This document shows, piece after piece, positions 54,069 through 64,000 of a stretch of 64,000 nt of DNA. Location: positions 211,684-275,683 of the forward strand of contig NW_019775538.1 in assembly GCF_001039355.2 (NCBI RefSeq). The letters run 5' to 3'. Made by a program: the position numbers and the translations under genes. The DNA is from Lingula anatina. Taxonomy: Eukaryota > Brachiopoda > Lingulata > Lingulida > Lingulidae. Under the pieces are notes generated by a model that was given only the letters and a program-made list of their open reading frames with translations, ran no database searches and was not told the DNA's origin. The first letter of the stretch is position 1, and the number at the start of each line of letters is the position of its first letter.

Positions 54069-56167
54069 ATGCACCTTTTTCACGTCTACGTGTGGCCGTT
54101 GCTCGGTATTTTAGCGGGAAATAGTGCAAAGGGGTCAGGAATCAGTGGAACGAATGGCTACGTGGAGTACTTCCCAGGTAATAAACGCAACCGACATTGA
54201 AAGCTTGTAAAGAGTAGAACATAACAGAATATAAGAGAATAGATATTGGAAGCGGATCGAATAACCAGCTCTGGATACATTTTTTCAGTTCAGATCCTTT
54301 TTATGTGATTGGGTAAAATTAAATTTCAGTAAAAACTCAATTTTGCCATTCATTTCATTTATTTATTTCATTCTTTTGTGTACCTTTATTTACGGCAAGC
54401 TGTGACTAAGGGGCATGTTTTTGATAAGGCAACTCAAAAAATGTGTGATTTCGTGAGGACAATAACAGCAATTTCCAGTTTTCCAGTTGTTTAAACAAAC
54501 AAAATATGTAAATGGTTCAACATTTAACCAAGAGATTGGAAGTATGATGATAATTTTAGATTTCCACCCCTGTGGTCAAATTGACCAACTGAAAGGCGTG
54601 TTTTAACAATAAAGAATATTATCCGGATGACGTCTTCATTTAGTGAGGTATACAGCGTTTCGTATAGTATTCTTATCACAACTAACTGGACTATATTTTT
54701 CACATCATCACGATTCAGGACAGGGACATGTGCAGTATATGTCGTGCGTCTTATGTTGAAGAGACTTTTTTATCAGTATTGATGTTGTTGTTCTTACCCA
54801 GAGGAAATTTTGTTTGTAACCTATTAATTAACAGAAACGCTATATAAATTCCACTATGTTTCAGGAGATATGAATGAACAGAATTATCTTTTAATTTCCA
54901 GGTACGGCGGATTCCAAGGTTATTATCACAGCCTCACATGGAGGCTATCTCGAACCTATCAGCATGCCTGATAGAACGAAAGGATGTTTGTCAGGAGCAG
55001 CCTGCATATGGACCCATACTTGTGGTTCTATGAACTCCCAATGTACCGCCAAGACTCTTAGAGACACCAAAACAAAGGAACTGGCTACAGAACTCACTGC
55101 AGCCTTGGAGACTCAGACGGGAAAGCGCCCACATTTGATCGTTAATCATCTAAATAGAAGTATGCATCCAACTTTGATATATAGAAGGCTGTACTGCAAA
55201 TTATTCTATTGCCTCCTATACAACATTGTCACAGCGGTTCCGGTCGAACGGTTTCGTATTGGCAACGTTCGAGAAACTTGATTCGAATTTCCCAACAACG
55301 TTTCCGTGTCCAAAATACCGTATAATATTGTGTTAAGTGTTATTGCCTTGTTATTTTTAGTTTGGATGCCAATATATTGACAAAGTGACCACGAGTTGTT
55401 TAATTACTAGCGAAAGATTATTTTTTATATTTGACGTATGATATTTGAAAGATTTTATTATATTATACAGTTCGCAAGTCCTTTCTGCGTGAGTAACTTT
55501 AATATGTAAATGCGTCATAATTTAATTTATGAAAATACATGTGATGTATTATGTCATGCATATCGACAAGCTAATATGAATATACCCCTACTTTATAAGA
55601 GTAATGGACCTCGTTAATTTTTTAGGAAAATTGGACCCCAATCGAGACACTGAGGAGGCAGCATTCAACGTTTCAGCTGCCGTGACAGCATATAACGAAT
55701 ATCACAAATTTATCACCGACGCACGTGCCCACATCACTGGTGCGGGGCTGCTCCTTGACATTCACGGGCAAAGCCACCCTGAGAAGTGGATTGAACTGGG
55801 CTACTTGATAAGCAAAAGTCGTCTAAATACGGACGATCTCAAACCCGCACTTTCTTCCATCCGTTCCTTGTACAACAGACACAGTACAAGCATGAATTTT
55901 GACGCCCTTCTACGTGGTACCAACAGTTTCGGCGGTTTACTGAGTAGTCACGGGTACAAGGTTGTTCCATCCCCGGGAAACATGTCACCCGGATCAGGGA
56001 ACTTCTACAGTGGGGGCTACACAGTTAAGACGTATGGTTCGCGTTATGGTGACTCCATTGATGCCATACAGATTGAATCACCGTATGCCTTGCGTACATC
56101 CGAACGTGCCACCTACGTGGCAGCTTTGACAGCCGTGGTCAAGGACTTTCTGAAATTGTACTATTAA
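54069..56167 (+). CDS. Secreted N-formylglutamate-amidohydrolase-like protein, gene 1
   Basis: Exons 54,069-54,177, 54,902-55,159 and 55,626-56,167 join in phase to 302 residues. A signal peptide (MHLFHVYVWPLLGILAGNS) is followed by VIITASHGGY with the HGG motif at residues 49-51, KLDPNRD at 124-130, GLLLDIHGQSHP near 163-174 and AIQIESPYALR near 269-279. These are the metal and substrate-site blocks of the HutG/N-formylglutamate amidohydrolase fold, a zinc-type hydrolase. Animal members like this are poorly characterised and secreted, so the substrate is unknown. Four cysteines lie in the GCLSG...CIWTHTCG...QC insert after the HGG block. Strongly similar to gene 3, and flanked by orphan first exons of the family. 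Confidence 0.88.
54178..54901 (+). other. Intron 1 of gene 1
   Basis: GT...AG intron. Its right half retains recognisable similarity to intron 1 of gene 3 near 61.6-62.2 kb (for example ggcatg/gggcgg...gataaggcaac and caatttccagtt), so both genes derive from a whole-gene duplication. Confidence 0.7.
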
Positions 56168-56169
56168 TA

Positions 56170-57350
56170 TAATTCTGTGTTTCAGACTTAATCGTGTTAT
56201 ATCAACAGGTAATAAAGTTGTATGGATTGCGAATGGACTCATGAAATCATTTTGACATAACGAATGGAAGGCATTATTTTGTATTGTTTAATGTTATTTG
56301 TTGTTCTTCTTTTCTGAATTAAAACACTTAAACTGTATACCATAAAACGCAGACTTGTTTGTGATGAAGTGAAATATTATTTGTCCTTTGACTGACCTTG
56401 CAATCGTTCGAAATTAAAAGTACACGTCTTACGGGACATAATTCGTACTTAAATGAGCCGCCATAACTTTGATGTGTTTTAACTATATCATTTTGTTGTA
56501 TTTTATGTGTATTTATTCTACTAATTTGTGCTGTCATAACTTGATTGTGTTTTATTTATTTTTGATTCATTTAAATATTCATTTATTTCATTTAATTACG
56601 TGTATTTATTGATTTCATTTTTCTTTCCCCGTTTTGTGAAAGCCGACCCAGATGTTTTTAAAAGTCTTCGGTAAAATAATATATACTTTTTCTGGTCAAC
56701 TTTTTTTTCCTAGACAGTGACTTACATTATATGCATTGCCAGTTTTTAAAATAAATGTTTAAGCAATTTCTTCATATTGCTTAAATGGAAAACAATTCAT
56801 TGTGTTCACTGAATTGACGAGCACTTTATTGTTTGAGTAATAAAATGTTTGAGTGATACCAATTTATTACTCAAACAATTTTAAAAGAACTTTTGGTTTT
56901 ACTTTATGACAAAAATCCATTAACATTGACCTCTTTTTACATTTGACCCATTAGCAATGACCCTAGACTCACACATTGACTGATGATATTGATTGTCCTA
57001 TCCCTTGCCTCCGTAATGATATATAATTCATTGATATATCTTTTACCATATTGGTATCGTAAACATTTCCTCTCCCGTACCACCATTTGAAAAAAGCATT
57101 TGCTCCAGGTGGGGTGGGGCTATATAAGGTGTAATGAAAGATAAAAAACTACATGATTGAGAAGGTTATCCCACATATTTGAATATTGGAGACAACGGCC
57201 TCACTAATAACCACTATGAAAATTCCTCCATTTTTTTGGTGCCGGGGGGCTAAAAAAATCCGGGGTCTGGCTCATAGCCTACTATGAAGTTCTGGCTATG
57301 TTACAATACAATATAATTTGTTGTAACCTATTTTTGATTGACATACGGGT
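56170..57350. other. No gene recognised
   Basis: AT-rich 3' flank of gene 1. A small hairpin (gtttgagtaataaa / tttattactcaaac) lies at about 56,834-56,877. Confidence 0.4.
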
Positions 57351-57360
57351 GTTGCATCGG

Positions 57361-57621
57361 GTCATAAATATTCATGACAGTAACAATGACGTCAAGAAGA
57401 ATTTACTAATATACAGTATATAGAACATCGTAAGAGAGTCATCTAATTGATTTCGACTTTAAACGGGTTAACAGTTCCAACAAAGGGACTCTCGTTGTTG
57501 ATAAAGAGAAGACGCACCTTTTTCACGTCTACGTGTGGCCGTTGCTCGGTATTTTAGCGGGAAATAGTGCAAAGGGGTCAGGAATCAGTGGAACCAATGG
57601 CTACGTGGAATATTTCCCAGG
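57361..57621 (+). pseudogene. Orphan promoter plus exon 1, gene 2 relic (start codon ATG to ACG)
   Basis: Complete promoter text (aatattcatgacagtaacaa, tgacgtcaagaag, tatatagaacatc) and an exon 1 of 57,513-57,621. It is nearly identical to gene 1 and ends in a normal donor (cccag|gtaat). The initiator is ACG (gaagacgcacc versus gaagatgcacc). No exon 2 or 3 follows before gene 3. Instead there are a dispersed repeat and a Tc1 element. Confidence 0.8.
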
Positions 57622-57649
57622 TAATAATTGCAAACAAGCAGGAATGGAA

Positions 57650-57916
57650 GCTACATCAGTTACAACAGTGGGAAGTGTTAAATTGCATTCATTTAATGTA
57701 TCTTCAAAACATCTACTCGTGCTTGAAACACAGCTCCAAGTTCGTTTGGCGTAGTTTTCGGATTTTGGGGGCAAAAAACTTAATTTTTCGGTTTCCTGAT
57801 TTTCTCAGGAACCTGGACGGCTATAAATATGCCTTTAATGGTATAATAACACTTGAACAAAGTACTAACAAAGGGGGTCAGGGATTTTTCTTTAAAGACT
57901 AACTGTTGATTTTATA
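57650..57916. repeat. Dispersed repeat E, left part, interrupted by a Tc1 element
   Basis: From gcattcatttaatgtatctt to actgttgattttata this matches, in inverted orientation, about 60,860-61,110. The match resumes after the transposon at 59,214-59,265 (aacatgattttagccctatt). Confidence 0.75.
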
Positions 57917-59213
57917 CAGACTTGACATTTAATATGGAATATTTTCTCCAAATCATAATTAATCAGTTTTTCCCTATTTTGCTGACTGATAAATGAATAT
58001 AAGGATTAAAATCGTGTTTTAAAAACTTTTGATAATCTGTTCGACGTCATTGTGACATCAGTTCATAAATTGAATTCGCCAGTGAAGCAAACAAAAATAC
58101 ATTGCCTATTTTAGGTCATTCGACAACCATTGAAAGCGATAATTTGGATCTCCATATTTTCCAAATTATCGTCTTTAAAAGAGTTACACGCCCCACAAAG
58201 GCCCCTCATGTCAGTGTCTTGTCACAGCAATGGTCGCTGTTACACCTGACCTCATCTGGCTGCTACCAGAGCTTTCAAGCGGCAAGGCTTACCTTAGGAT
58301 GGGTTTTTAGAGTTAAATCTGGAATAAAATCCCACGCAACGGCTAAAACTTGGTTTCGTTTCGTTGTAGGACATGCAGGCCGTTCATACGGTGAGTAATG
58401 ACCTACCCACATATTGTCTATGTGGTTCAAATATGGCGATTTTGATGACCAAAGTAGCTGCTCATTCCCTTGGTTCTGTAAGTCATCTGCTGTTAAAAGT
58501 GCTCTGTGTGAACCAGCAACCTCAAAGTGCAACCTAAAATTGTTCCTCAGGTGCCGCCTATCAAATAATGGTCAAGTGGTTCCCAGAGTATTCCTTTATT
58601 TCATCTTGTTCAGGTTTTCATCGATGACTTCCATTAGTGGAACTGGGTTGTTTTGGTTTAATTGCAGCAACATATCCTGAAGGACAGGGAGTCCTGTACC
58701 CTGGTGGTAAGATGTCAATACATTGGGCGTGGCCTCTGTGTAGGTACATCAGTCTGGGCATAACTCTATAAAACTGTGCAGACCATTCCGTTTGACACAA
58801 TAATTTGTCTGGCAATGTCTGTCTTTTTCGCGCCATTCTGGCACAGATTAATAATTTTATAAATCGCTGCTTAACTCATTTCACGCACTTCAATACAGTC
58901 CGTTTGCAAGCAATATTTCAAATTCTTCGATACAGTAATTGCCGACATATGGATTCTTTTTTGTCAGAACCATGCTTCATCAAAGCCAAGCTTTGACCAG
59001 CCCAAAGGAGCACCAGTCAATTAAATGACTGCATATTACACAATGCAGCAGTGCAACAGACTTGGTAGTCAGTTAATTGGTAGCGACACACCTGCCTTCA
59101 TACCTCTCCAGTCAGATATCTTATGTGAGATCTGAGTTTTTTGAGAAAAAAAACGCATTTTTACCTAGGTATACCTTTAAAACTCAAATAGTCCATATTA
59201 AATGTCAAGTCTG
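57917..59213 (-). mobile_element. Tc1/mariner-superfamily transposon relic (copy 2, 1297 bp)
   Basis: TA-flanked ends cagacttgacatttaatatg and catattaaatgtcaagtctg. The minus strand carries broken transposase parts, including NEQLLWSSKSPYLNHIDNMW at about 58,410-58,470. Same family and orientation as 20,577-22,239 but shorter by internal deletion. It sits inside dispersed repeat E. Confidence 0.88.
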
Positions 59214-59269
59214 TATATAAAACATGATTTTAGCCCTATTTGAGTACAGCCCCCCCCCCCCCTTAGGCT

Positions 59270-59860
59270 GGTGTTGAGATAACGTCCTATTGCTGCTGTC
59301 CAGAAATTGGATTCCTCACCATCCCCTCACCACTAGCCATAGAATCGACGGGACATCTGTTAAAATTCTGGATTCTAAGCAGATTGAAACATTATCAAAA
59401 GAGAGGAATATTATCTACAATGAAATACATGTAAGTAGAACAGAACAGAATAGATGAGATGAGATGAGATGAGATTAAAAATATTCAAAAGGCAATGTTT
59501 TATCATCGTATGACATCAGCATTGATTTCCGTTATGAGATAAAATGATAGAAGAATTTTGAAGGTTTTCAAAGTGGTAATAAAGAAACATCTTTAATTTC
59601 CTGTAATTTCCTTTACAAGAAAAAAAGTAGTGGTGGAACTTTTGTTTACTCCAAGCTGCACCAGATATTAGTCTACATTAGTTGTTTTATTGTAGTTTCG
59701 TAAAATTACACTCTTTTGCACAACAGAACCTACACTAAGTTTTGTATGTTACATTCATTTTGCTTTTTTTAAAGACGATATCCCAAACATGTACAATTTT
59801 CTCTAAAAGCTGCAAGTATAAAAGGTAAGCCCTTAAGCAAATTCTTACGTTTGTTTCTAG
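59270..59860. other. No gene recognised
   Basis: AT-rich with a short gatga tandem repeat at about 59,454-59,474. Confidence 0.4.
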
Positions 59861-59865
59861 TCAGA

Positions 59866-60420
59866 TATGGTACCAGGCAGTGACGCCGGTTGTTTTAAGT
59901 TTGGGTGATTTCTATTTTAAAAATATGTAAAGCACGTTTCTCTTCATTTATATATACGGTTAGTTTTTCTTTTATAGCAGAACCGTGAAGCATGTTCTGT
60001 ATGGTACCAGACAGCGCCGCCGGCCTTGTTTTAGGCTCAGGTGGTTTCTATGAAAAAATATGTAAAACACGTTTCTCTTCATTTATTTAAACGGTCAAAG
60101 TTTTACCTTTATAACAAAACCGTGTAGTATGTTTTGTATGGTACCAGCCAGTGCCGCCGGCCTTGTTCAAGGCTCGGGTGATTTCTTTTGAAAATTATTT
60201 AAAACACGCATGTTTCTCTTCATTTAAATATACGGTTTAAGATTTACCTTTATGCCAGAACCCTGTAGCGTGTTTTGCATGGTGCCAGACAGTGCCGCCG
60301 GCTTCGTTCTAGGCTCGGATGACTTCTATGAAAAATATGTAAAGCACGTTTCTCTTCATTTTATATATACGTTTTAAGTTTTTCCTTTATAACAGAACCG
60401 TGCAGAATGTTATGGCCTGC
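59866..60420. repeat. ~136-bp minisatellite, four units
   Basis: Units start at atggtaccag-type motifs at 59,866, 60,001, 60,138 and 60,279, with a partial fifth near 60,411. Each contains cagtgccgccggcc, aaaatatgtaaa.cacgtttc and tttcttcattta. Divergence between units is modest. It ends directly before the promoter of gene 3. Confidence 0.85.
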
Positions 60421-60450
60421 TTCCCTTTAACATACCGGTTGTGGAAGCCG

Positions 60451-60587
60451 GACATTAATATTCATGACGGTTACGATGACGTCATCAAGAAGAGTTTACT
60501 TAGATAAATAGAACACCATAAGATGGGATTGCCATTTCACGGATTAACACTTCCCACAAAAGGACTCTCGTTGTTGATAAAGCGAAG
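60451..60587 (+). promoter_or_regulatory. Promoter of amidohydrolase-like gene 3
   Basis: Uninterrupted version: ttaatattcatgacggttac, then a perfect CRE-type palindrome TGACGTCA (gatgacgtcatcaagaag), gataaatagaacacc in TATA position, and ggactctcgttgttgataaa before the ATG. The shared blocks are conserved in the 53.1, 53.4-54.07 and 57.4 kb copies. Confidence 0.65.
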
Positions 60588-63517
60588 ATGCACCTTTTTC
60601 ACGTCTACGTGTGGCCGTTGATCGCCGTTTTAGCGGGGAATTGTGCAAAGGGGTCAGGAATCAGTGGAACCAATGGCTACGTAGAGTATTTCCCAGGTAG
60701 TTATTTATTTCTAAATATCAGCTCCTCTCATTACGTTTCATTTTTACAGTGTATATCAAAGTATGTAGCATTTCAAAATAACCTTTTCTCAACTTGCATG
60801 GTATTTGAAAACATATTTTTGTTAAGGTGGGACTGTATTCGAATATGGCTAAAAATCACTTATTTATAGATTAAATCAACAGTAAAAAAATCCCCGAACC
60901 CCATTTGTAGTGCTTTGTTCAAGTGCTATAATACATGTACCATTAAAAGCATGTCAATAGCTGTACAGGTGCCTGAGAAAATCAAGAAACCGAAAATGAT
61001 GTTTTCGCCCAAAAATTCCAATATTACGTCACACGATGGAATCGGAGCTGTGTTTCAAGCATAATTAGATGTTTTGAAGATACATAAAATGAATGCAACA
61101 GGAATAAAAAAAGCTAAAAATTTTAATTTAAGATATAATATCCAACCTGCAATCTTACCTTAACACAAATAAAATGTATGAGAAGGGCAGGACATTTTGT
61201 CGTAGCTACCCTTCAAAACACAGGTTTGGCTGCACATCTGGCGTTAGACAAATAGAGCGAGTAAACCAAGAAGGAAAACTTAACCAGATACATCGGTGAA
61301 GTGGCAACAATGCCAATTAAAATATCAGTTACTTATTTACTTACTTATTCATTTATTTATTTATGCATTGTAAATGACAAGTTGCACTATGTATGAACTG
61401 GGTCAATTTTCGTCGTCAATAAAGTTTAACCGATCGATGAGCTTCTCAAAGAAAGACCCTGAGTCTCTTAAAGATAGACCTTGAGTCTCTTAAAGATGAA
61501 CCGTTCAGTAATTTTAGGGTCAAAATGTTACTGTCCCGCAATTCCTAGAAAGACCAAAGAAGTACTCAAACTACATTGGCAATAACACCTTACTATGAAT
61601 GGAATAGAAAAGATATGAGAGGGGGTCGAATCACCAGCCCTAAATGAATAATTTTTTAAGCTCGTTTTTAAGTTATTGGGTAAATTTTATTTACATTATA
61701 ACCTCTTCTTTTCATCCCTCATTCATTCATTTCAATCGTTTGTTGAACTTTGTTTACGCCGAGCTGCGACCAAGGGGCGGGACTGAGATAAGGCAACCCC
61801 CTTAAAGTGTGTAATTTCGAAAGGGAAATTACAGTAATTTCCAGTTATCCATGTGTTTATACAAACAAACATGTTACCACTAAACCAAGGAATTAGAAAT
61901 ATGTTGATACTTCTAGAATTTCCTCTCTGTGGTCAATTAAACAAAATGAATTAAACATGAATTTAACAACAAAGATGGTTATCAAGAAGACGTGATCTTT
62001 AATTAGTTGGGTTTTGTCGATTCATATAGTTTTTCATGTTGCATAGACGTTTTTTACCATTTGTTATTAGAATTGTTGTTGTTGTTCTAATCCTGAGGAA
62101 ATTGTTTAATTACACTTTGTTTAGGGAGTTACATGTATAAATGAATAGAATTTGAGAGAGCCGACTTATCCAAATTTGATATTTTTATCAATCGATATTA
62201 CTGCAGAATGGCACAGCTTCAGGATCATGTCATAATATTTTTTATTTTCCAGGTACGCCGGATTCCCAGGTCATTATCACAGCCGCACATGGGGGCTATC
62301 TCAAACCCAGCAGCATTCCCGACAGAACGAAAGGGTGTTTGTCAGGGTCAACGTGCATCTGGACCCATACCTGTGGTTCGACTAGCTCTCAGTGTACCGC
62401 CAAGACGGTGAGAGACACCAAAACAAAGGAACTGGCTACAGAACTCACTAAAGCCTTGGAGACTCAGACGGGAAAGCGCCCACATTTGATCGTTAATCAT
62501 CTAAGTAGAGGTATGCTTCAACCATTGTATTGCGGATTTTTATGCACTTTTTGTATTTCATTGCCTCCCATACAACGTTACCATGGCGGTTCCCAACGTT
62601 CTAAAACCTCGACTCAAATTTCAAATTTCCCAACAACGATACCGCATCCAAAATACTAAATACTATTATTATATTATATTATATTATATTATATTATATT
62701 ATATTATATTATATTATTATTTTTTTTAATTTGGTTGCCAATATGATGACATAGTGAACCCAAATTGTTAATTGCTTGCAAAATTGTTTTTTATATTTGA
62801 TATATGATATTTGATAGATCTTTTGTATTATATATGATCTGTAAGCATTTTTTTAAAATTTGTCATAAGGTTTTTTAATGAATGGAAATATGTGATATGT
62901 TTATTCAGGCATTCATTCATTGCAAATATGAATAAACCCCCCACTTTGTAAGAGCAATGGGCCTCGTTTTTTCAGTAAAATTGGACCCCAATCGAGAAAT
63001 TGGGGAGGCAACATTCAACGTTGCAGCTGCCTTGACAGCATTTAACGAATACCACAAATTCATCACTGACGCACGTGCCAACATCACCGGTGCGGGGCTT
63101 CTCTTTGACATTCACGGGCAAAGCCACCCTGAGAAGTGGATTGAACTGGGCTACTTGATGAGCAAAAAACGACTCAATGAAAACAATCTCGAACCCACCC
63201 TCTCTTCCATTCGCTCCTTGTACAACAGTCACAGTACAAACATGAATTTTGACGCCCTTCTACGTGGTAACAACAGCTTTGGCGGTTTACTGAGTAATCA
63301 TGGGTACCAGGTTGTTCCATCCCCGGGAAACACGTCACCCGGATCAGGGAACTACTTCAGTGGGGGCTACACGGTGAAGACGTATGGTTCGCGTAATGGT
63401 GGCGCCATTGATGCCATACAAATTGAATCACCGTATGCCTTGCGTACATCTGAACGTGCCACCTACGTGGCAGCTTTGACAGCCGTGGTCCAGAATTTTC
63501 TGGATTTGTACTATTAA
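60588..63517 (+). CDS. Secreted N-formylglutamate-amidohydrolase-like protein, gene 3
   Basis: Exons 60,588-60,696, 62,253-62,510 and 62,976-63,517 have exactly the lengths of gene 1 (109, 258 and 542 nt) and give 302 residues. The signal peptide is MHLFHVYVWPLIAVLAGNC. Blocks VIITAAHGGY, KLDPNRE, GLLFDIHGQSHP and AIQIESPYALR are retained. Both splice sites are canonical, and the intron 2 donor gains a G (AGAG|GTATG). No stop or frameshift was seen, so the gene looks functional. The signal peptide and the Cys-rich CLSGSTCIWTHTCG loop show scattered changes relative to gene 1. The larger intron 1 contains an inverted copy of dispersed repeat E. Confidence 0.88.
60825..61115. repeat. Dispersed repeat E, inverted uninterrupted copy in intron 1 of gene 3
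   Basis: On the minus strand it reads gcattcattttatgtatctt ... actgttgatttaatctata ... gatttttagccatattcg. It shows the unoccupied site of the Tc1 insertion at 57,917. Confidence 0.75.
62661..62720. repeat. (ATTAT)n microsatellite in intron 2 of gene 3
   Basis: About eleven atatt-type units. Confidence 0.95.
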
Positions 63518-64000
63518 TATAATTCTGAATTTCAGACTTAATCCTTGCTACCTGTTTATCAGCAGGTAAATAATGTTGTATGATATGACTTATAGGCAGA
63601 TTCGTAGGATACCCCGTCTCGCTTGAATGAACCGCGTTCCTGATATTGCCTTCCCTTATCTCCTTAAAAAGAGAAAATATCCACAACTTGAGCCCCATGC
63701 CAATATATTATATGTATCTTGTCGAAGCTTTTGGTATGTGTGAGAAATATTGGATGGTGGGATCCCGTCTTTCTGTAACCTTGTAAATATATGTATTCAA
63801 GATCCGTACGTATAAGTGTGGATGGAGTTTTGAAAATGCAAGGCACCTTTCTGTATTGTTTGATATTATAACATGGTAAGGTTATGTAACCGGAGAATAT
63901 ATTCATGTTTAGGGCAACTATAGTAAAAAAAATATTATCCCAGAACTAAGTTTTATAAAATTCAAAGCAACTGTTCATTTTGACCAAAAAGAAAAGAATT
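63518..64000. other. 3' flank of gene 3
   Basis: The first ~50 bp match the 3' flank of gene 1 (tataattctg.atttcagacttaat). An aggtaaataatg stretch follows but no clear aataaa. Nothing else recognised to the window end. Confidence 0.5.

Noticed and set aside
59866-60420. Possible CRISPR-like regular repeats
   Set aside because: The units are contiguous tandem repeats without unique spacers, in a eukaryotic genome: a minisatellite.

Overview
Organism and setting. The window is eukaryotic and AT-rich. Coding exons are short, bounded by GT/AG introns and separated by long repeat-filled stretches. Gene content is metazoan: a purple (tartrate-resistant) acid phosphatase, a multi-WSC-domain membrane protein, C-type lectins with a mucin-like linker, and a tandem cluster of secreted N-formylglutamate-amidohydrolase-like proteins. 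Mobile DNA includes Gypsy-type gag/protease relics, Tc1/mariner, PIF/Harbinger-like MITEs and many fold-back elements. My inference is a marine invertebrate, probably a lophotrochozoan (mollusc, annelid or brachiopod). I cannot name the species.

Layout. 1-0.4 kb: an assembly gap with the same sequence on both sides. 1.1-1.95 kb (-): last exon of an ACP5-like phosphatase. 3.5-11.1 kb (-): twelve exons of a WSC-domain single-pass membrane protein, with a decayed gag-pro retroelement in one intron. 12.1 kb (+): a single-exon small membrane protein. 13-27 kb: no convincing gene, but microsatellites, palindromic elements and one Tc1/mariner relic. 27.2-29.2 kb (+): three exons of an unrecognised gene, two of them present twice around a single N. 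31.4-46.5 kb: a nested cluster of minus-strand Gypsy-type LTR material, a ~3 kb duplication, and a second ~3 kb duplication joined at a single N. 46.5-51.5 kb (-): a degenerate lectin followed by an apparently intact one. 53-63.5 kb (+): the amidohydrolase-like cluster, with two intact three-exon genes plus two orphan first exons.

Most unusual content. In the 31-41 kb cluster, LTR-like units carry a family of small ORFs with weak resemblance to SGNH/GDSL hydrolases. Three divergent types are visible, and two have their own TATA-type promoter. The same cluster holds a gag remnant whose stop codon overlaps the start of a second ORF (tentatively BTB/SKP1-like) by 14 nt; a second, diverged copy shows the same geometry. 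I know of no described element with this layout, but no pol gene is visible and every copy but one is visibly damaged.

Assembly caution. All three N positions (243-300, 28,111 and 43,522) are bounded by near-identical direct copies, as expected if two haplotypes were joined end to end. One of these pairs differs by a clean 257-bp MITE insertion, so filled and empty sites can be compared within the window.
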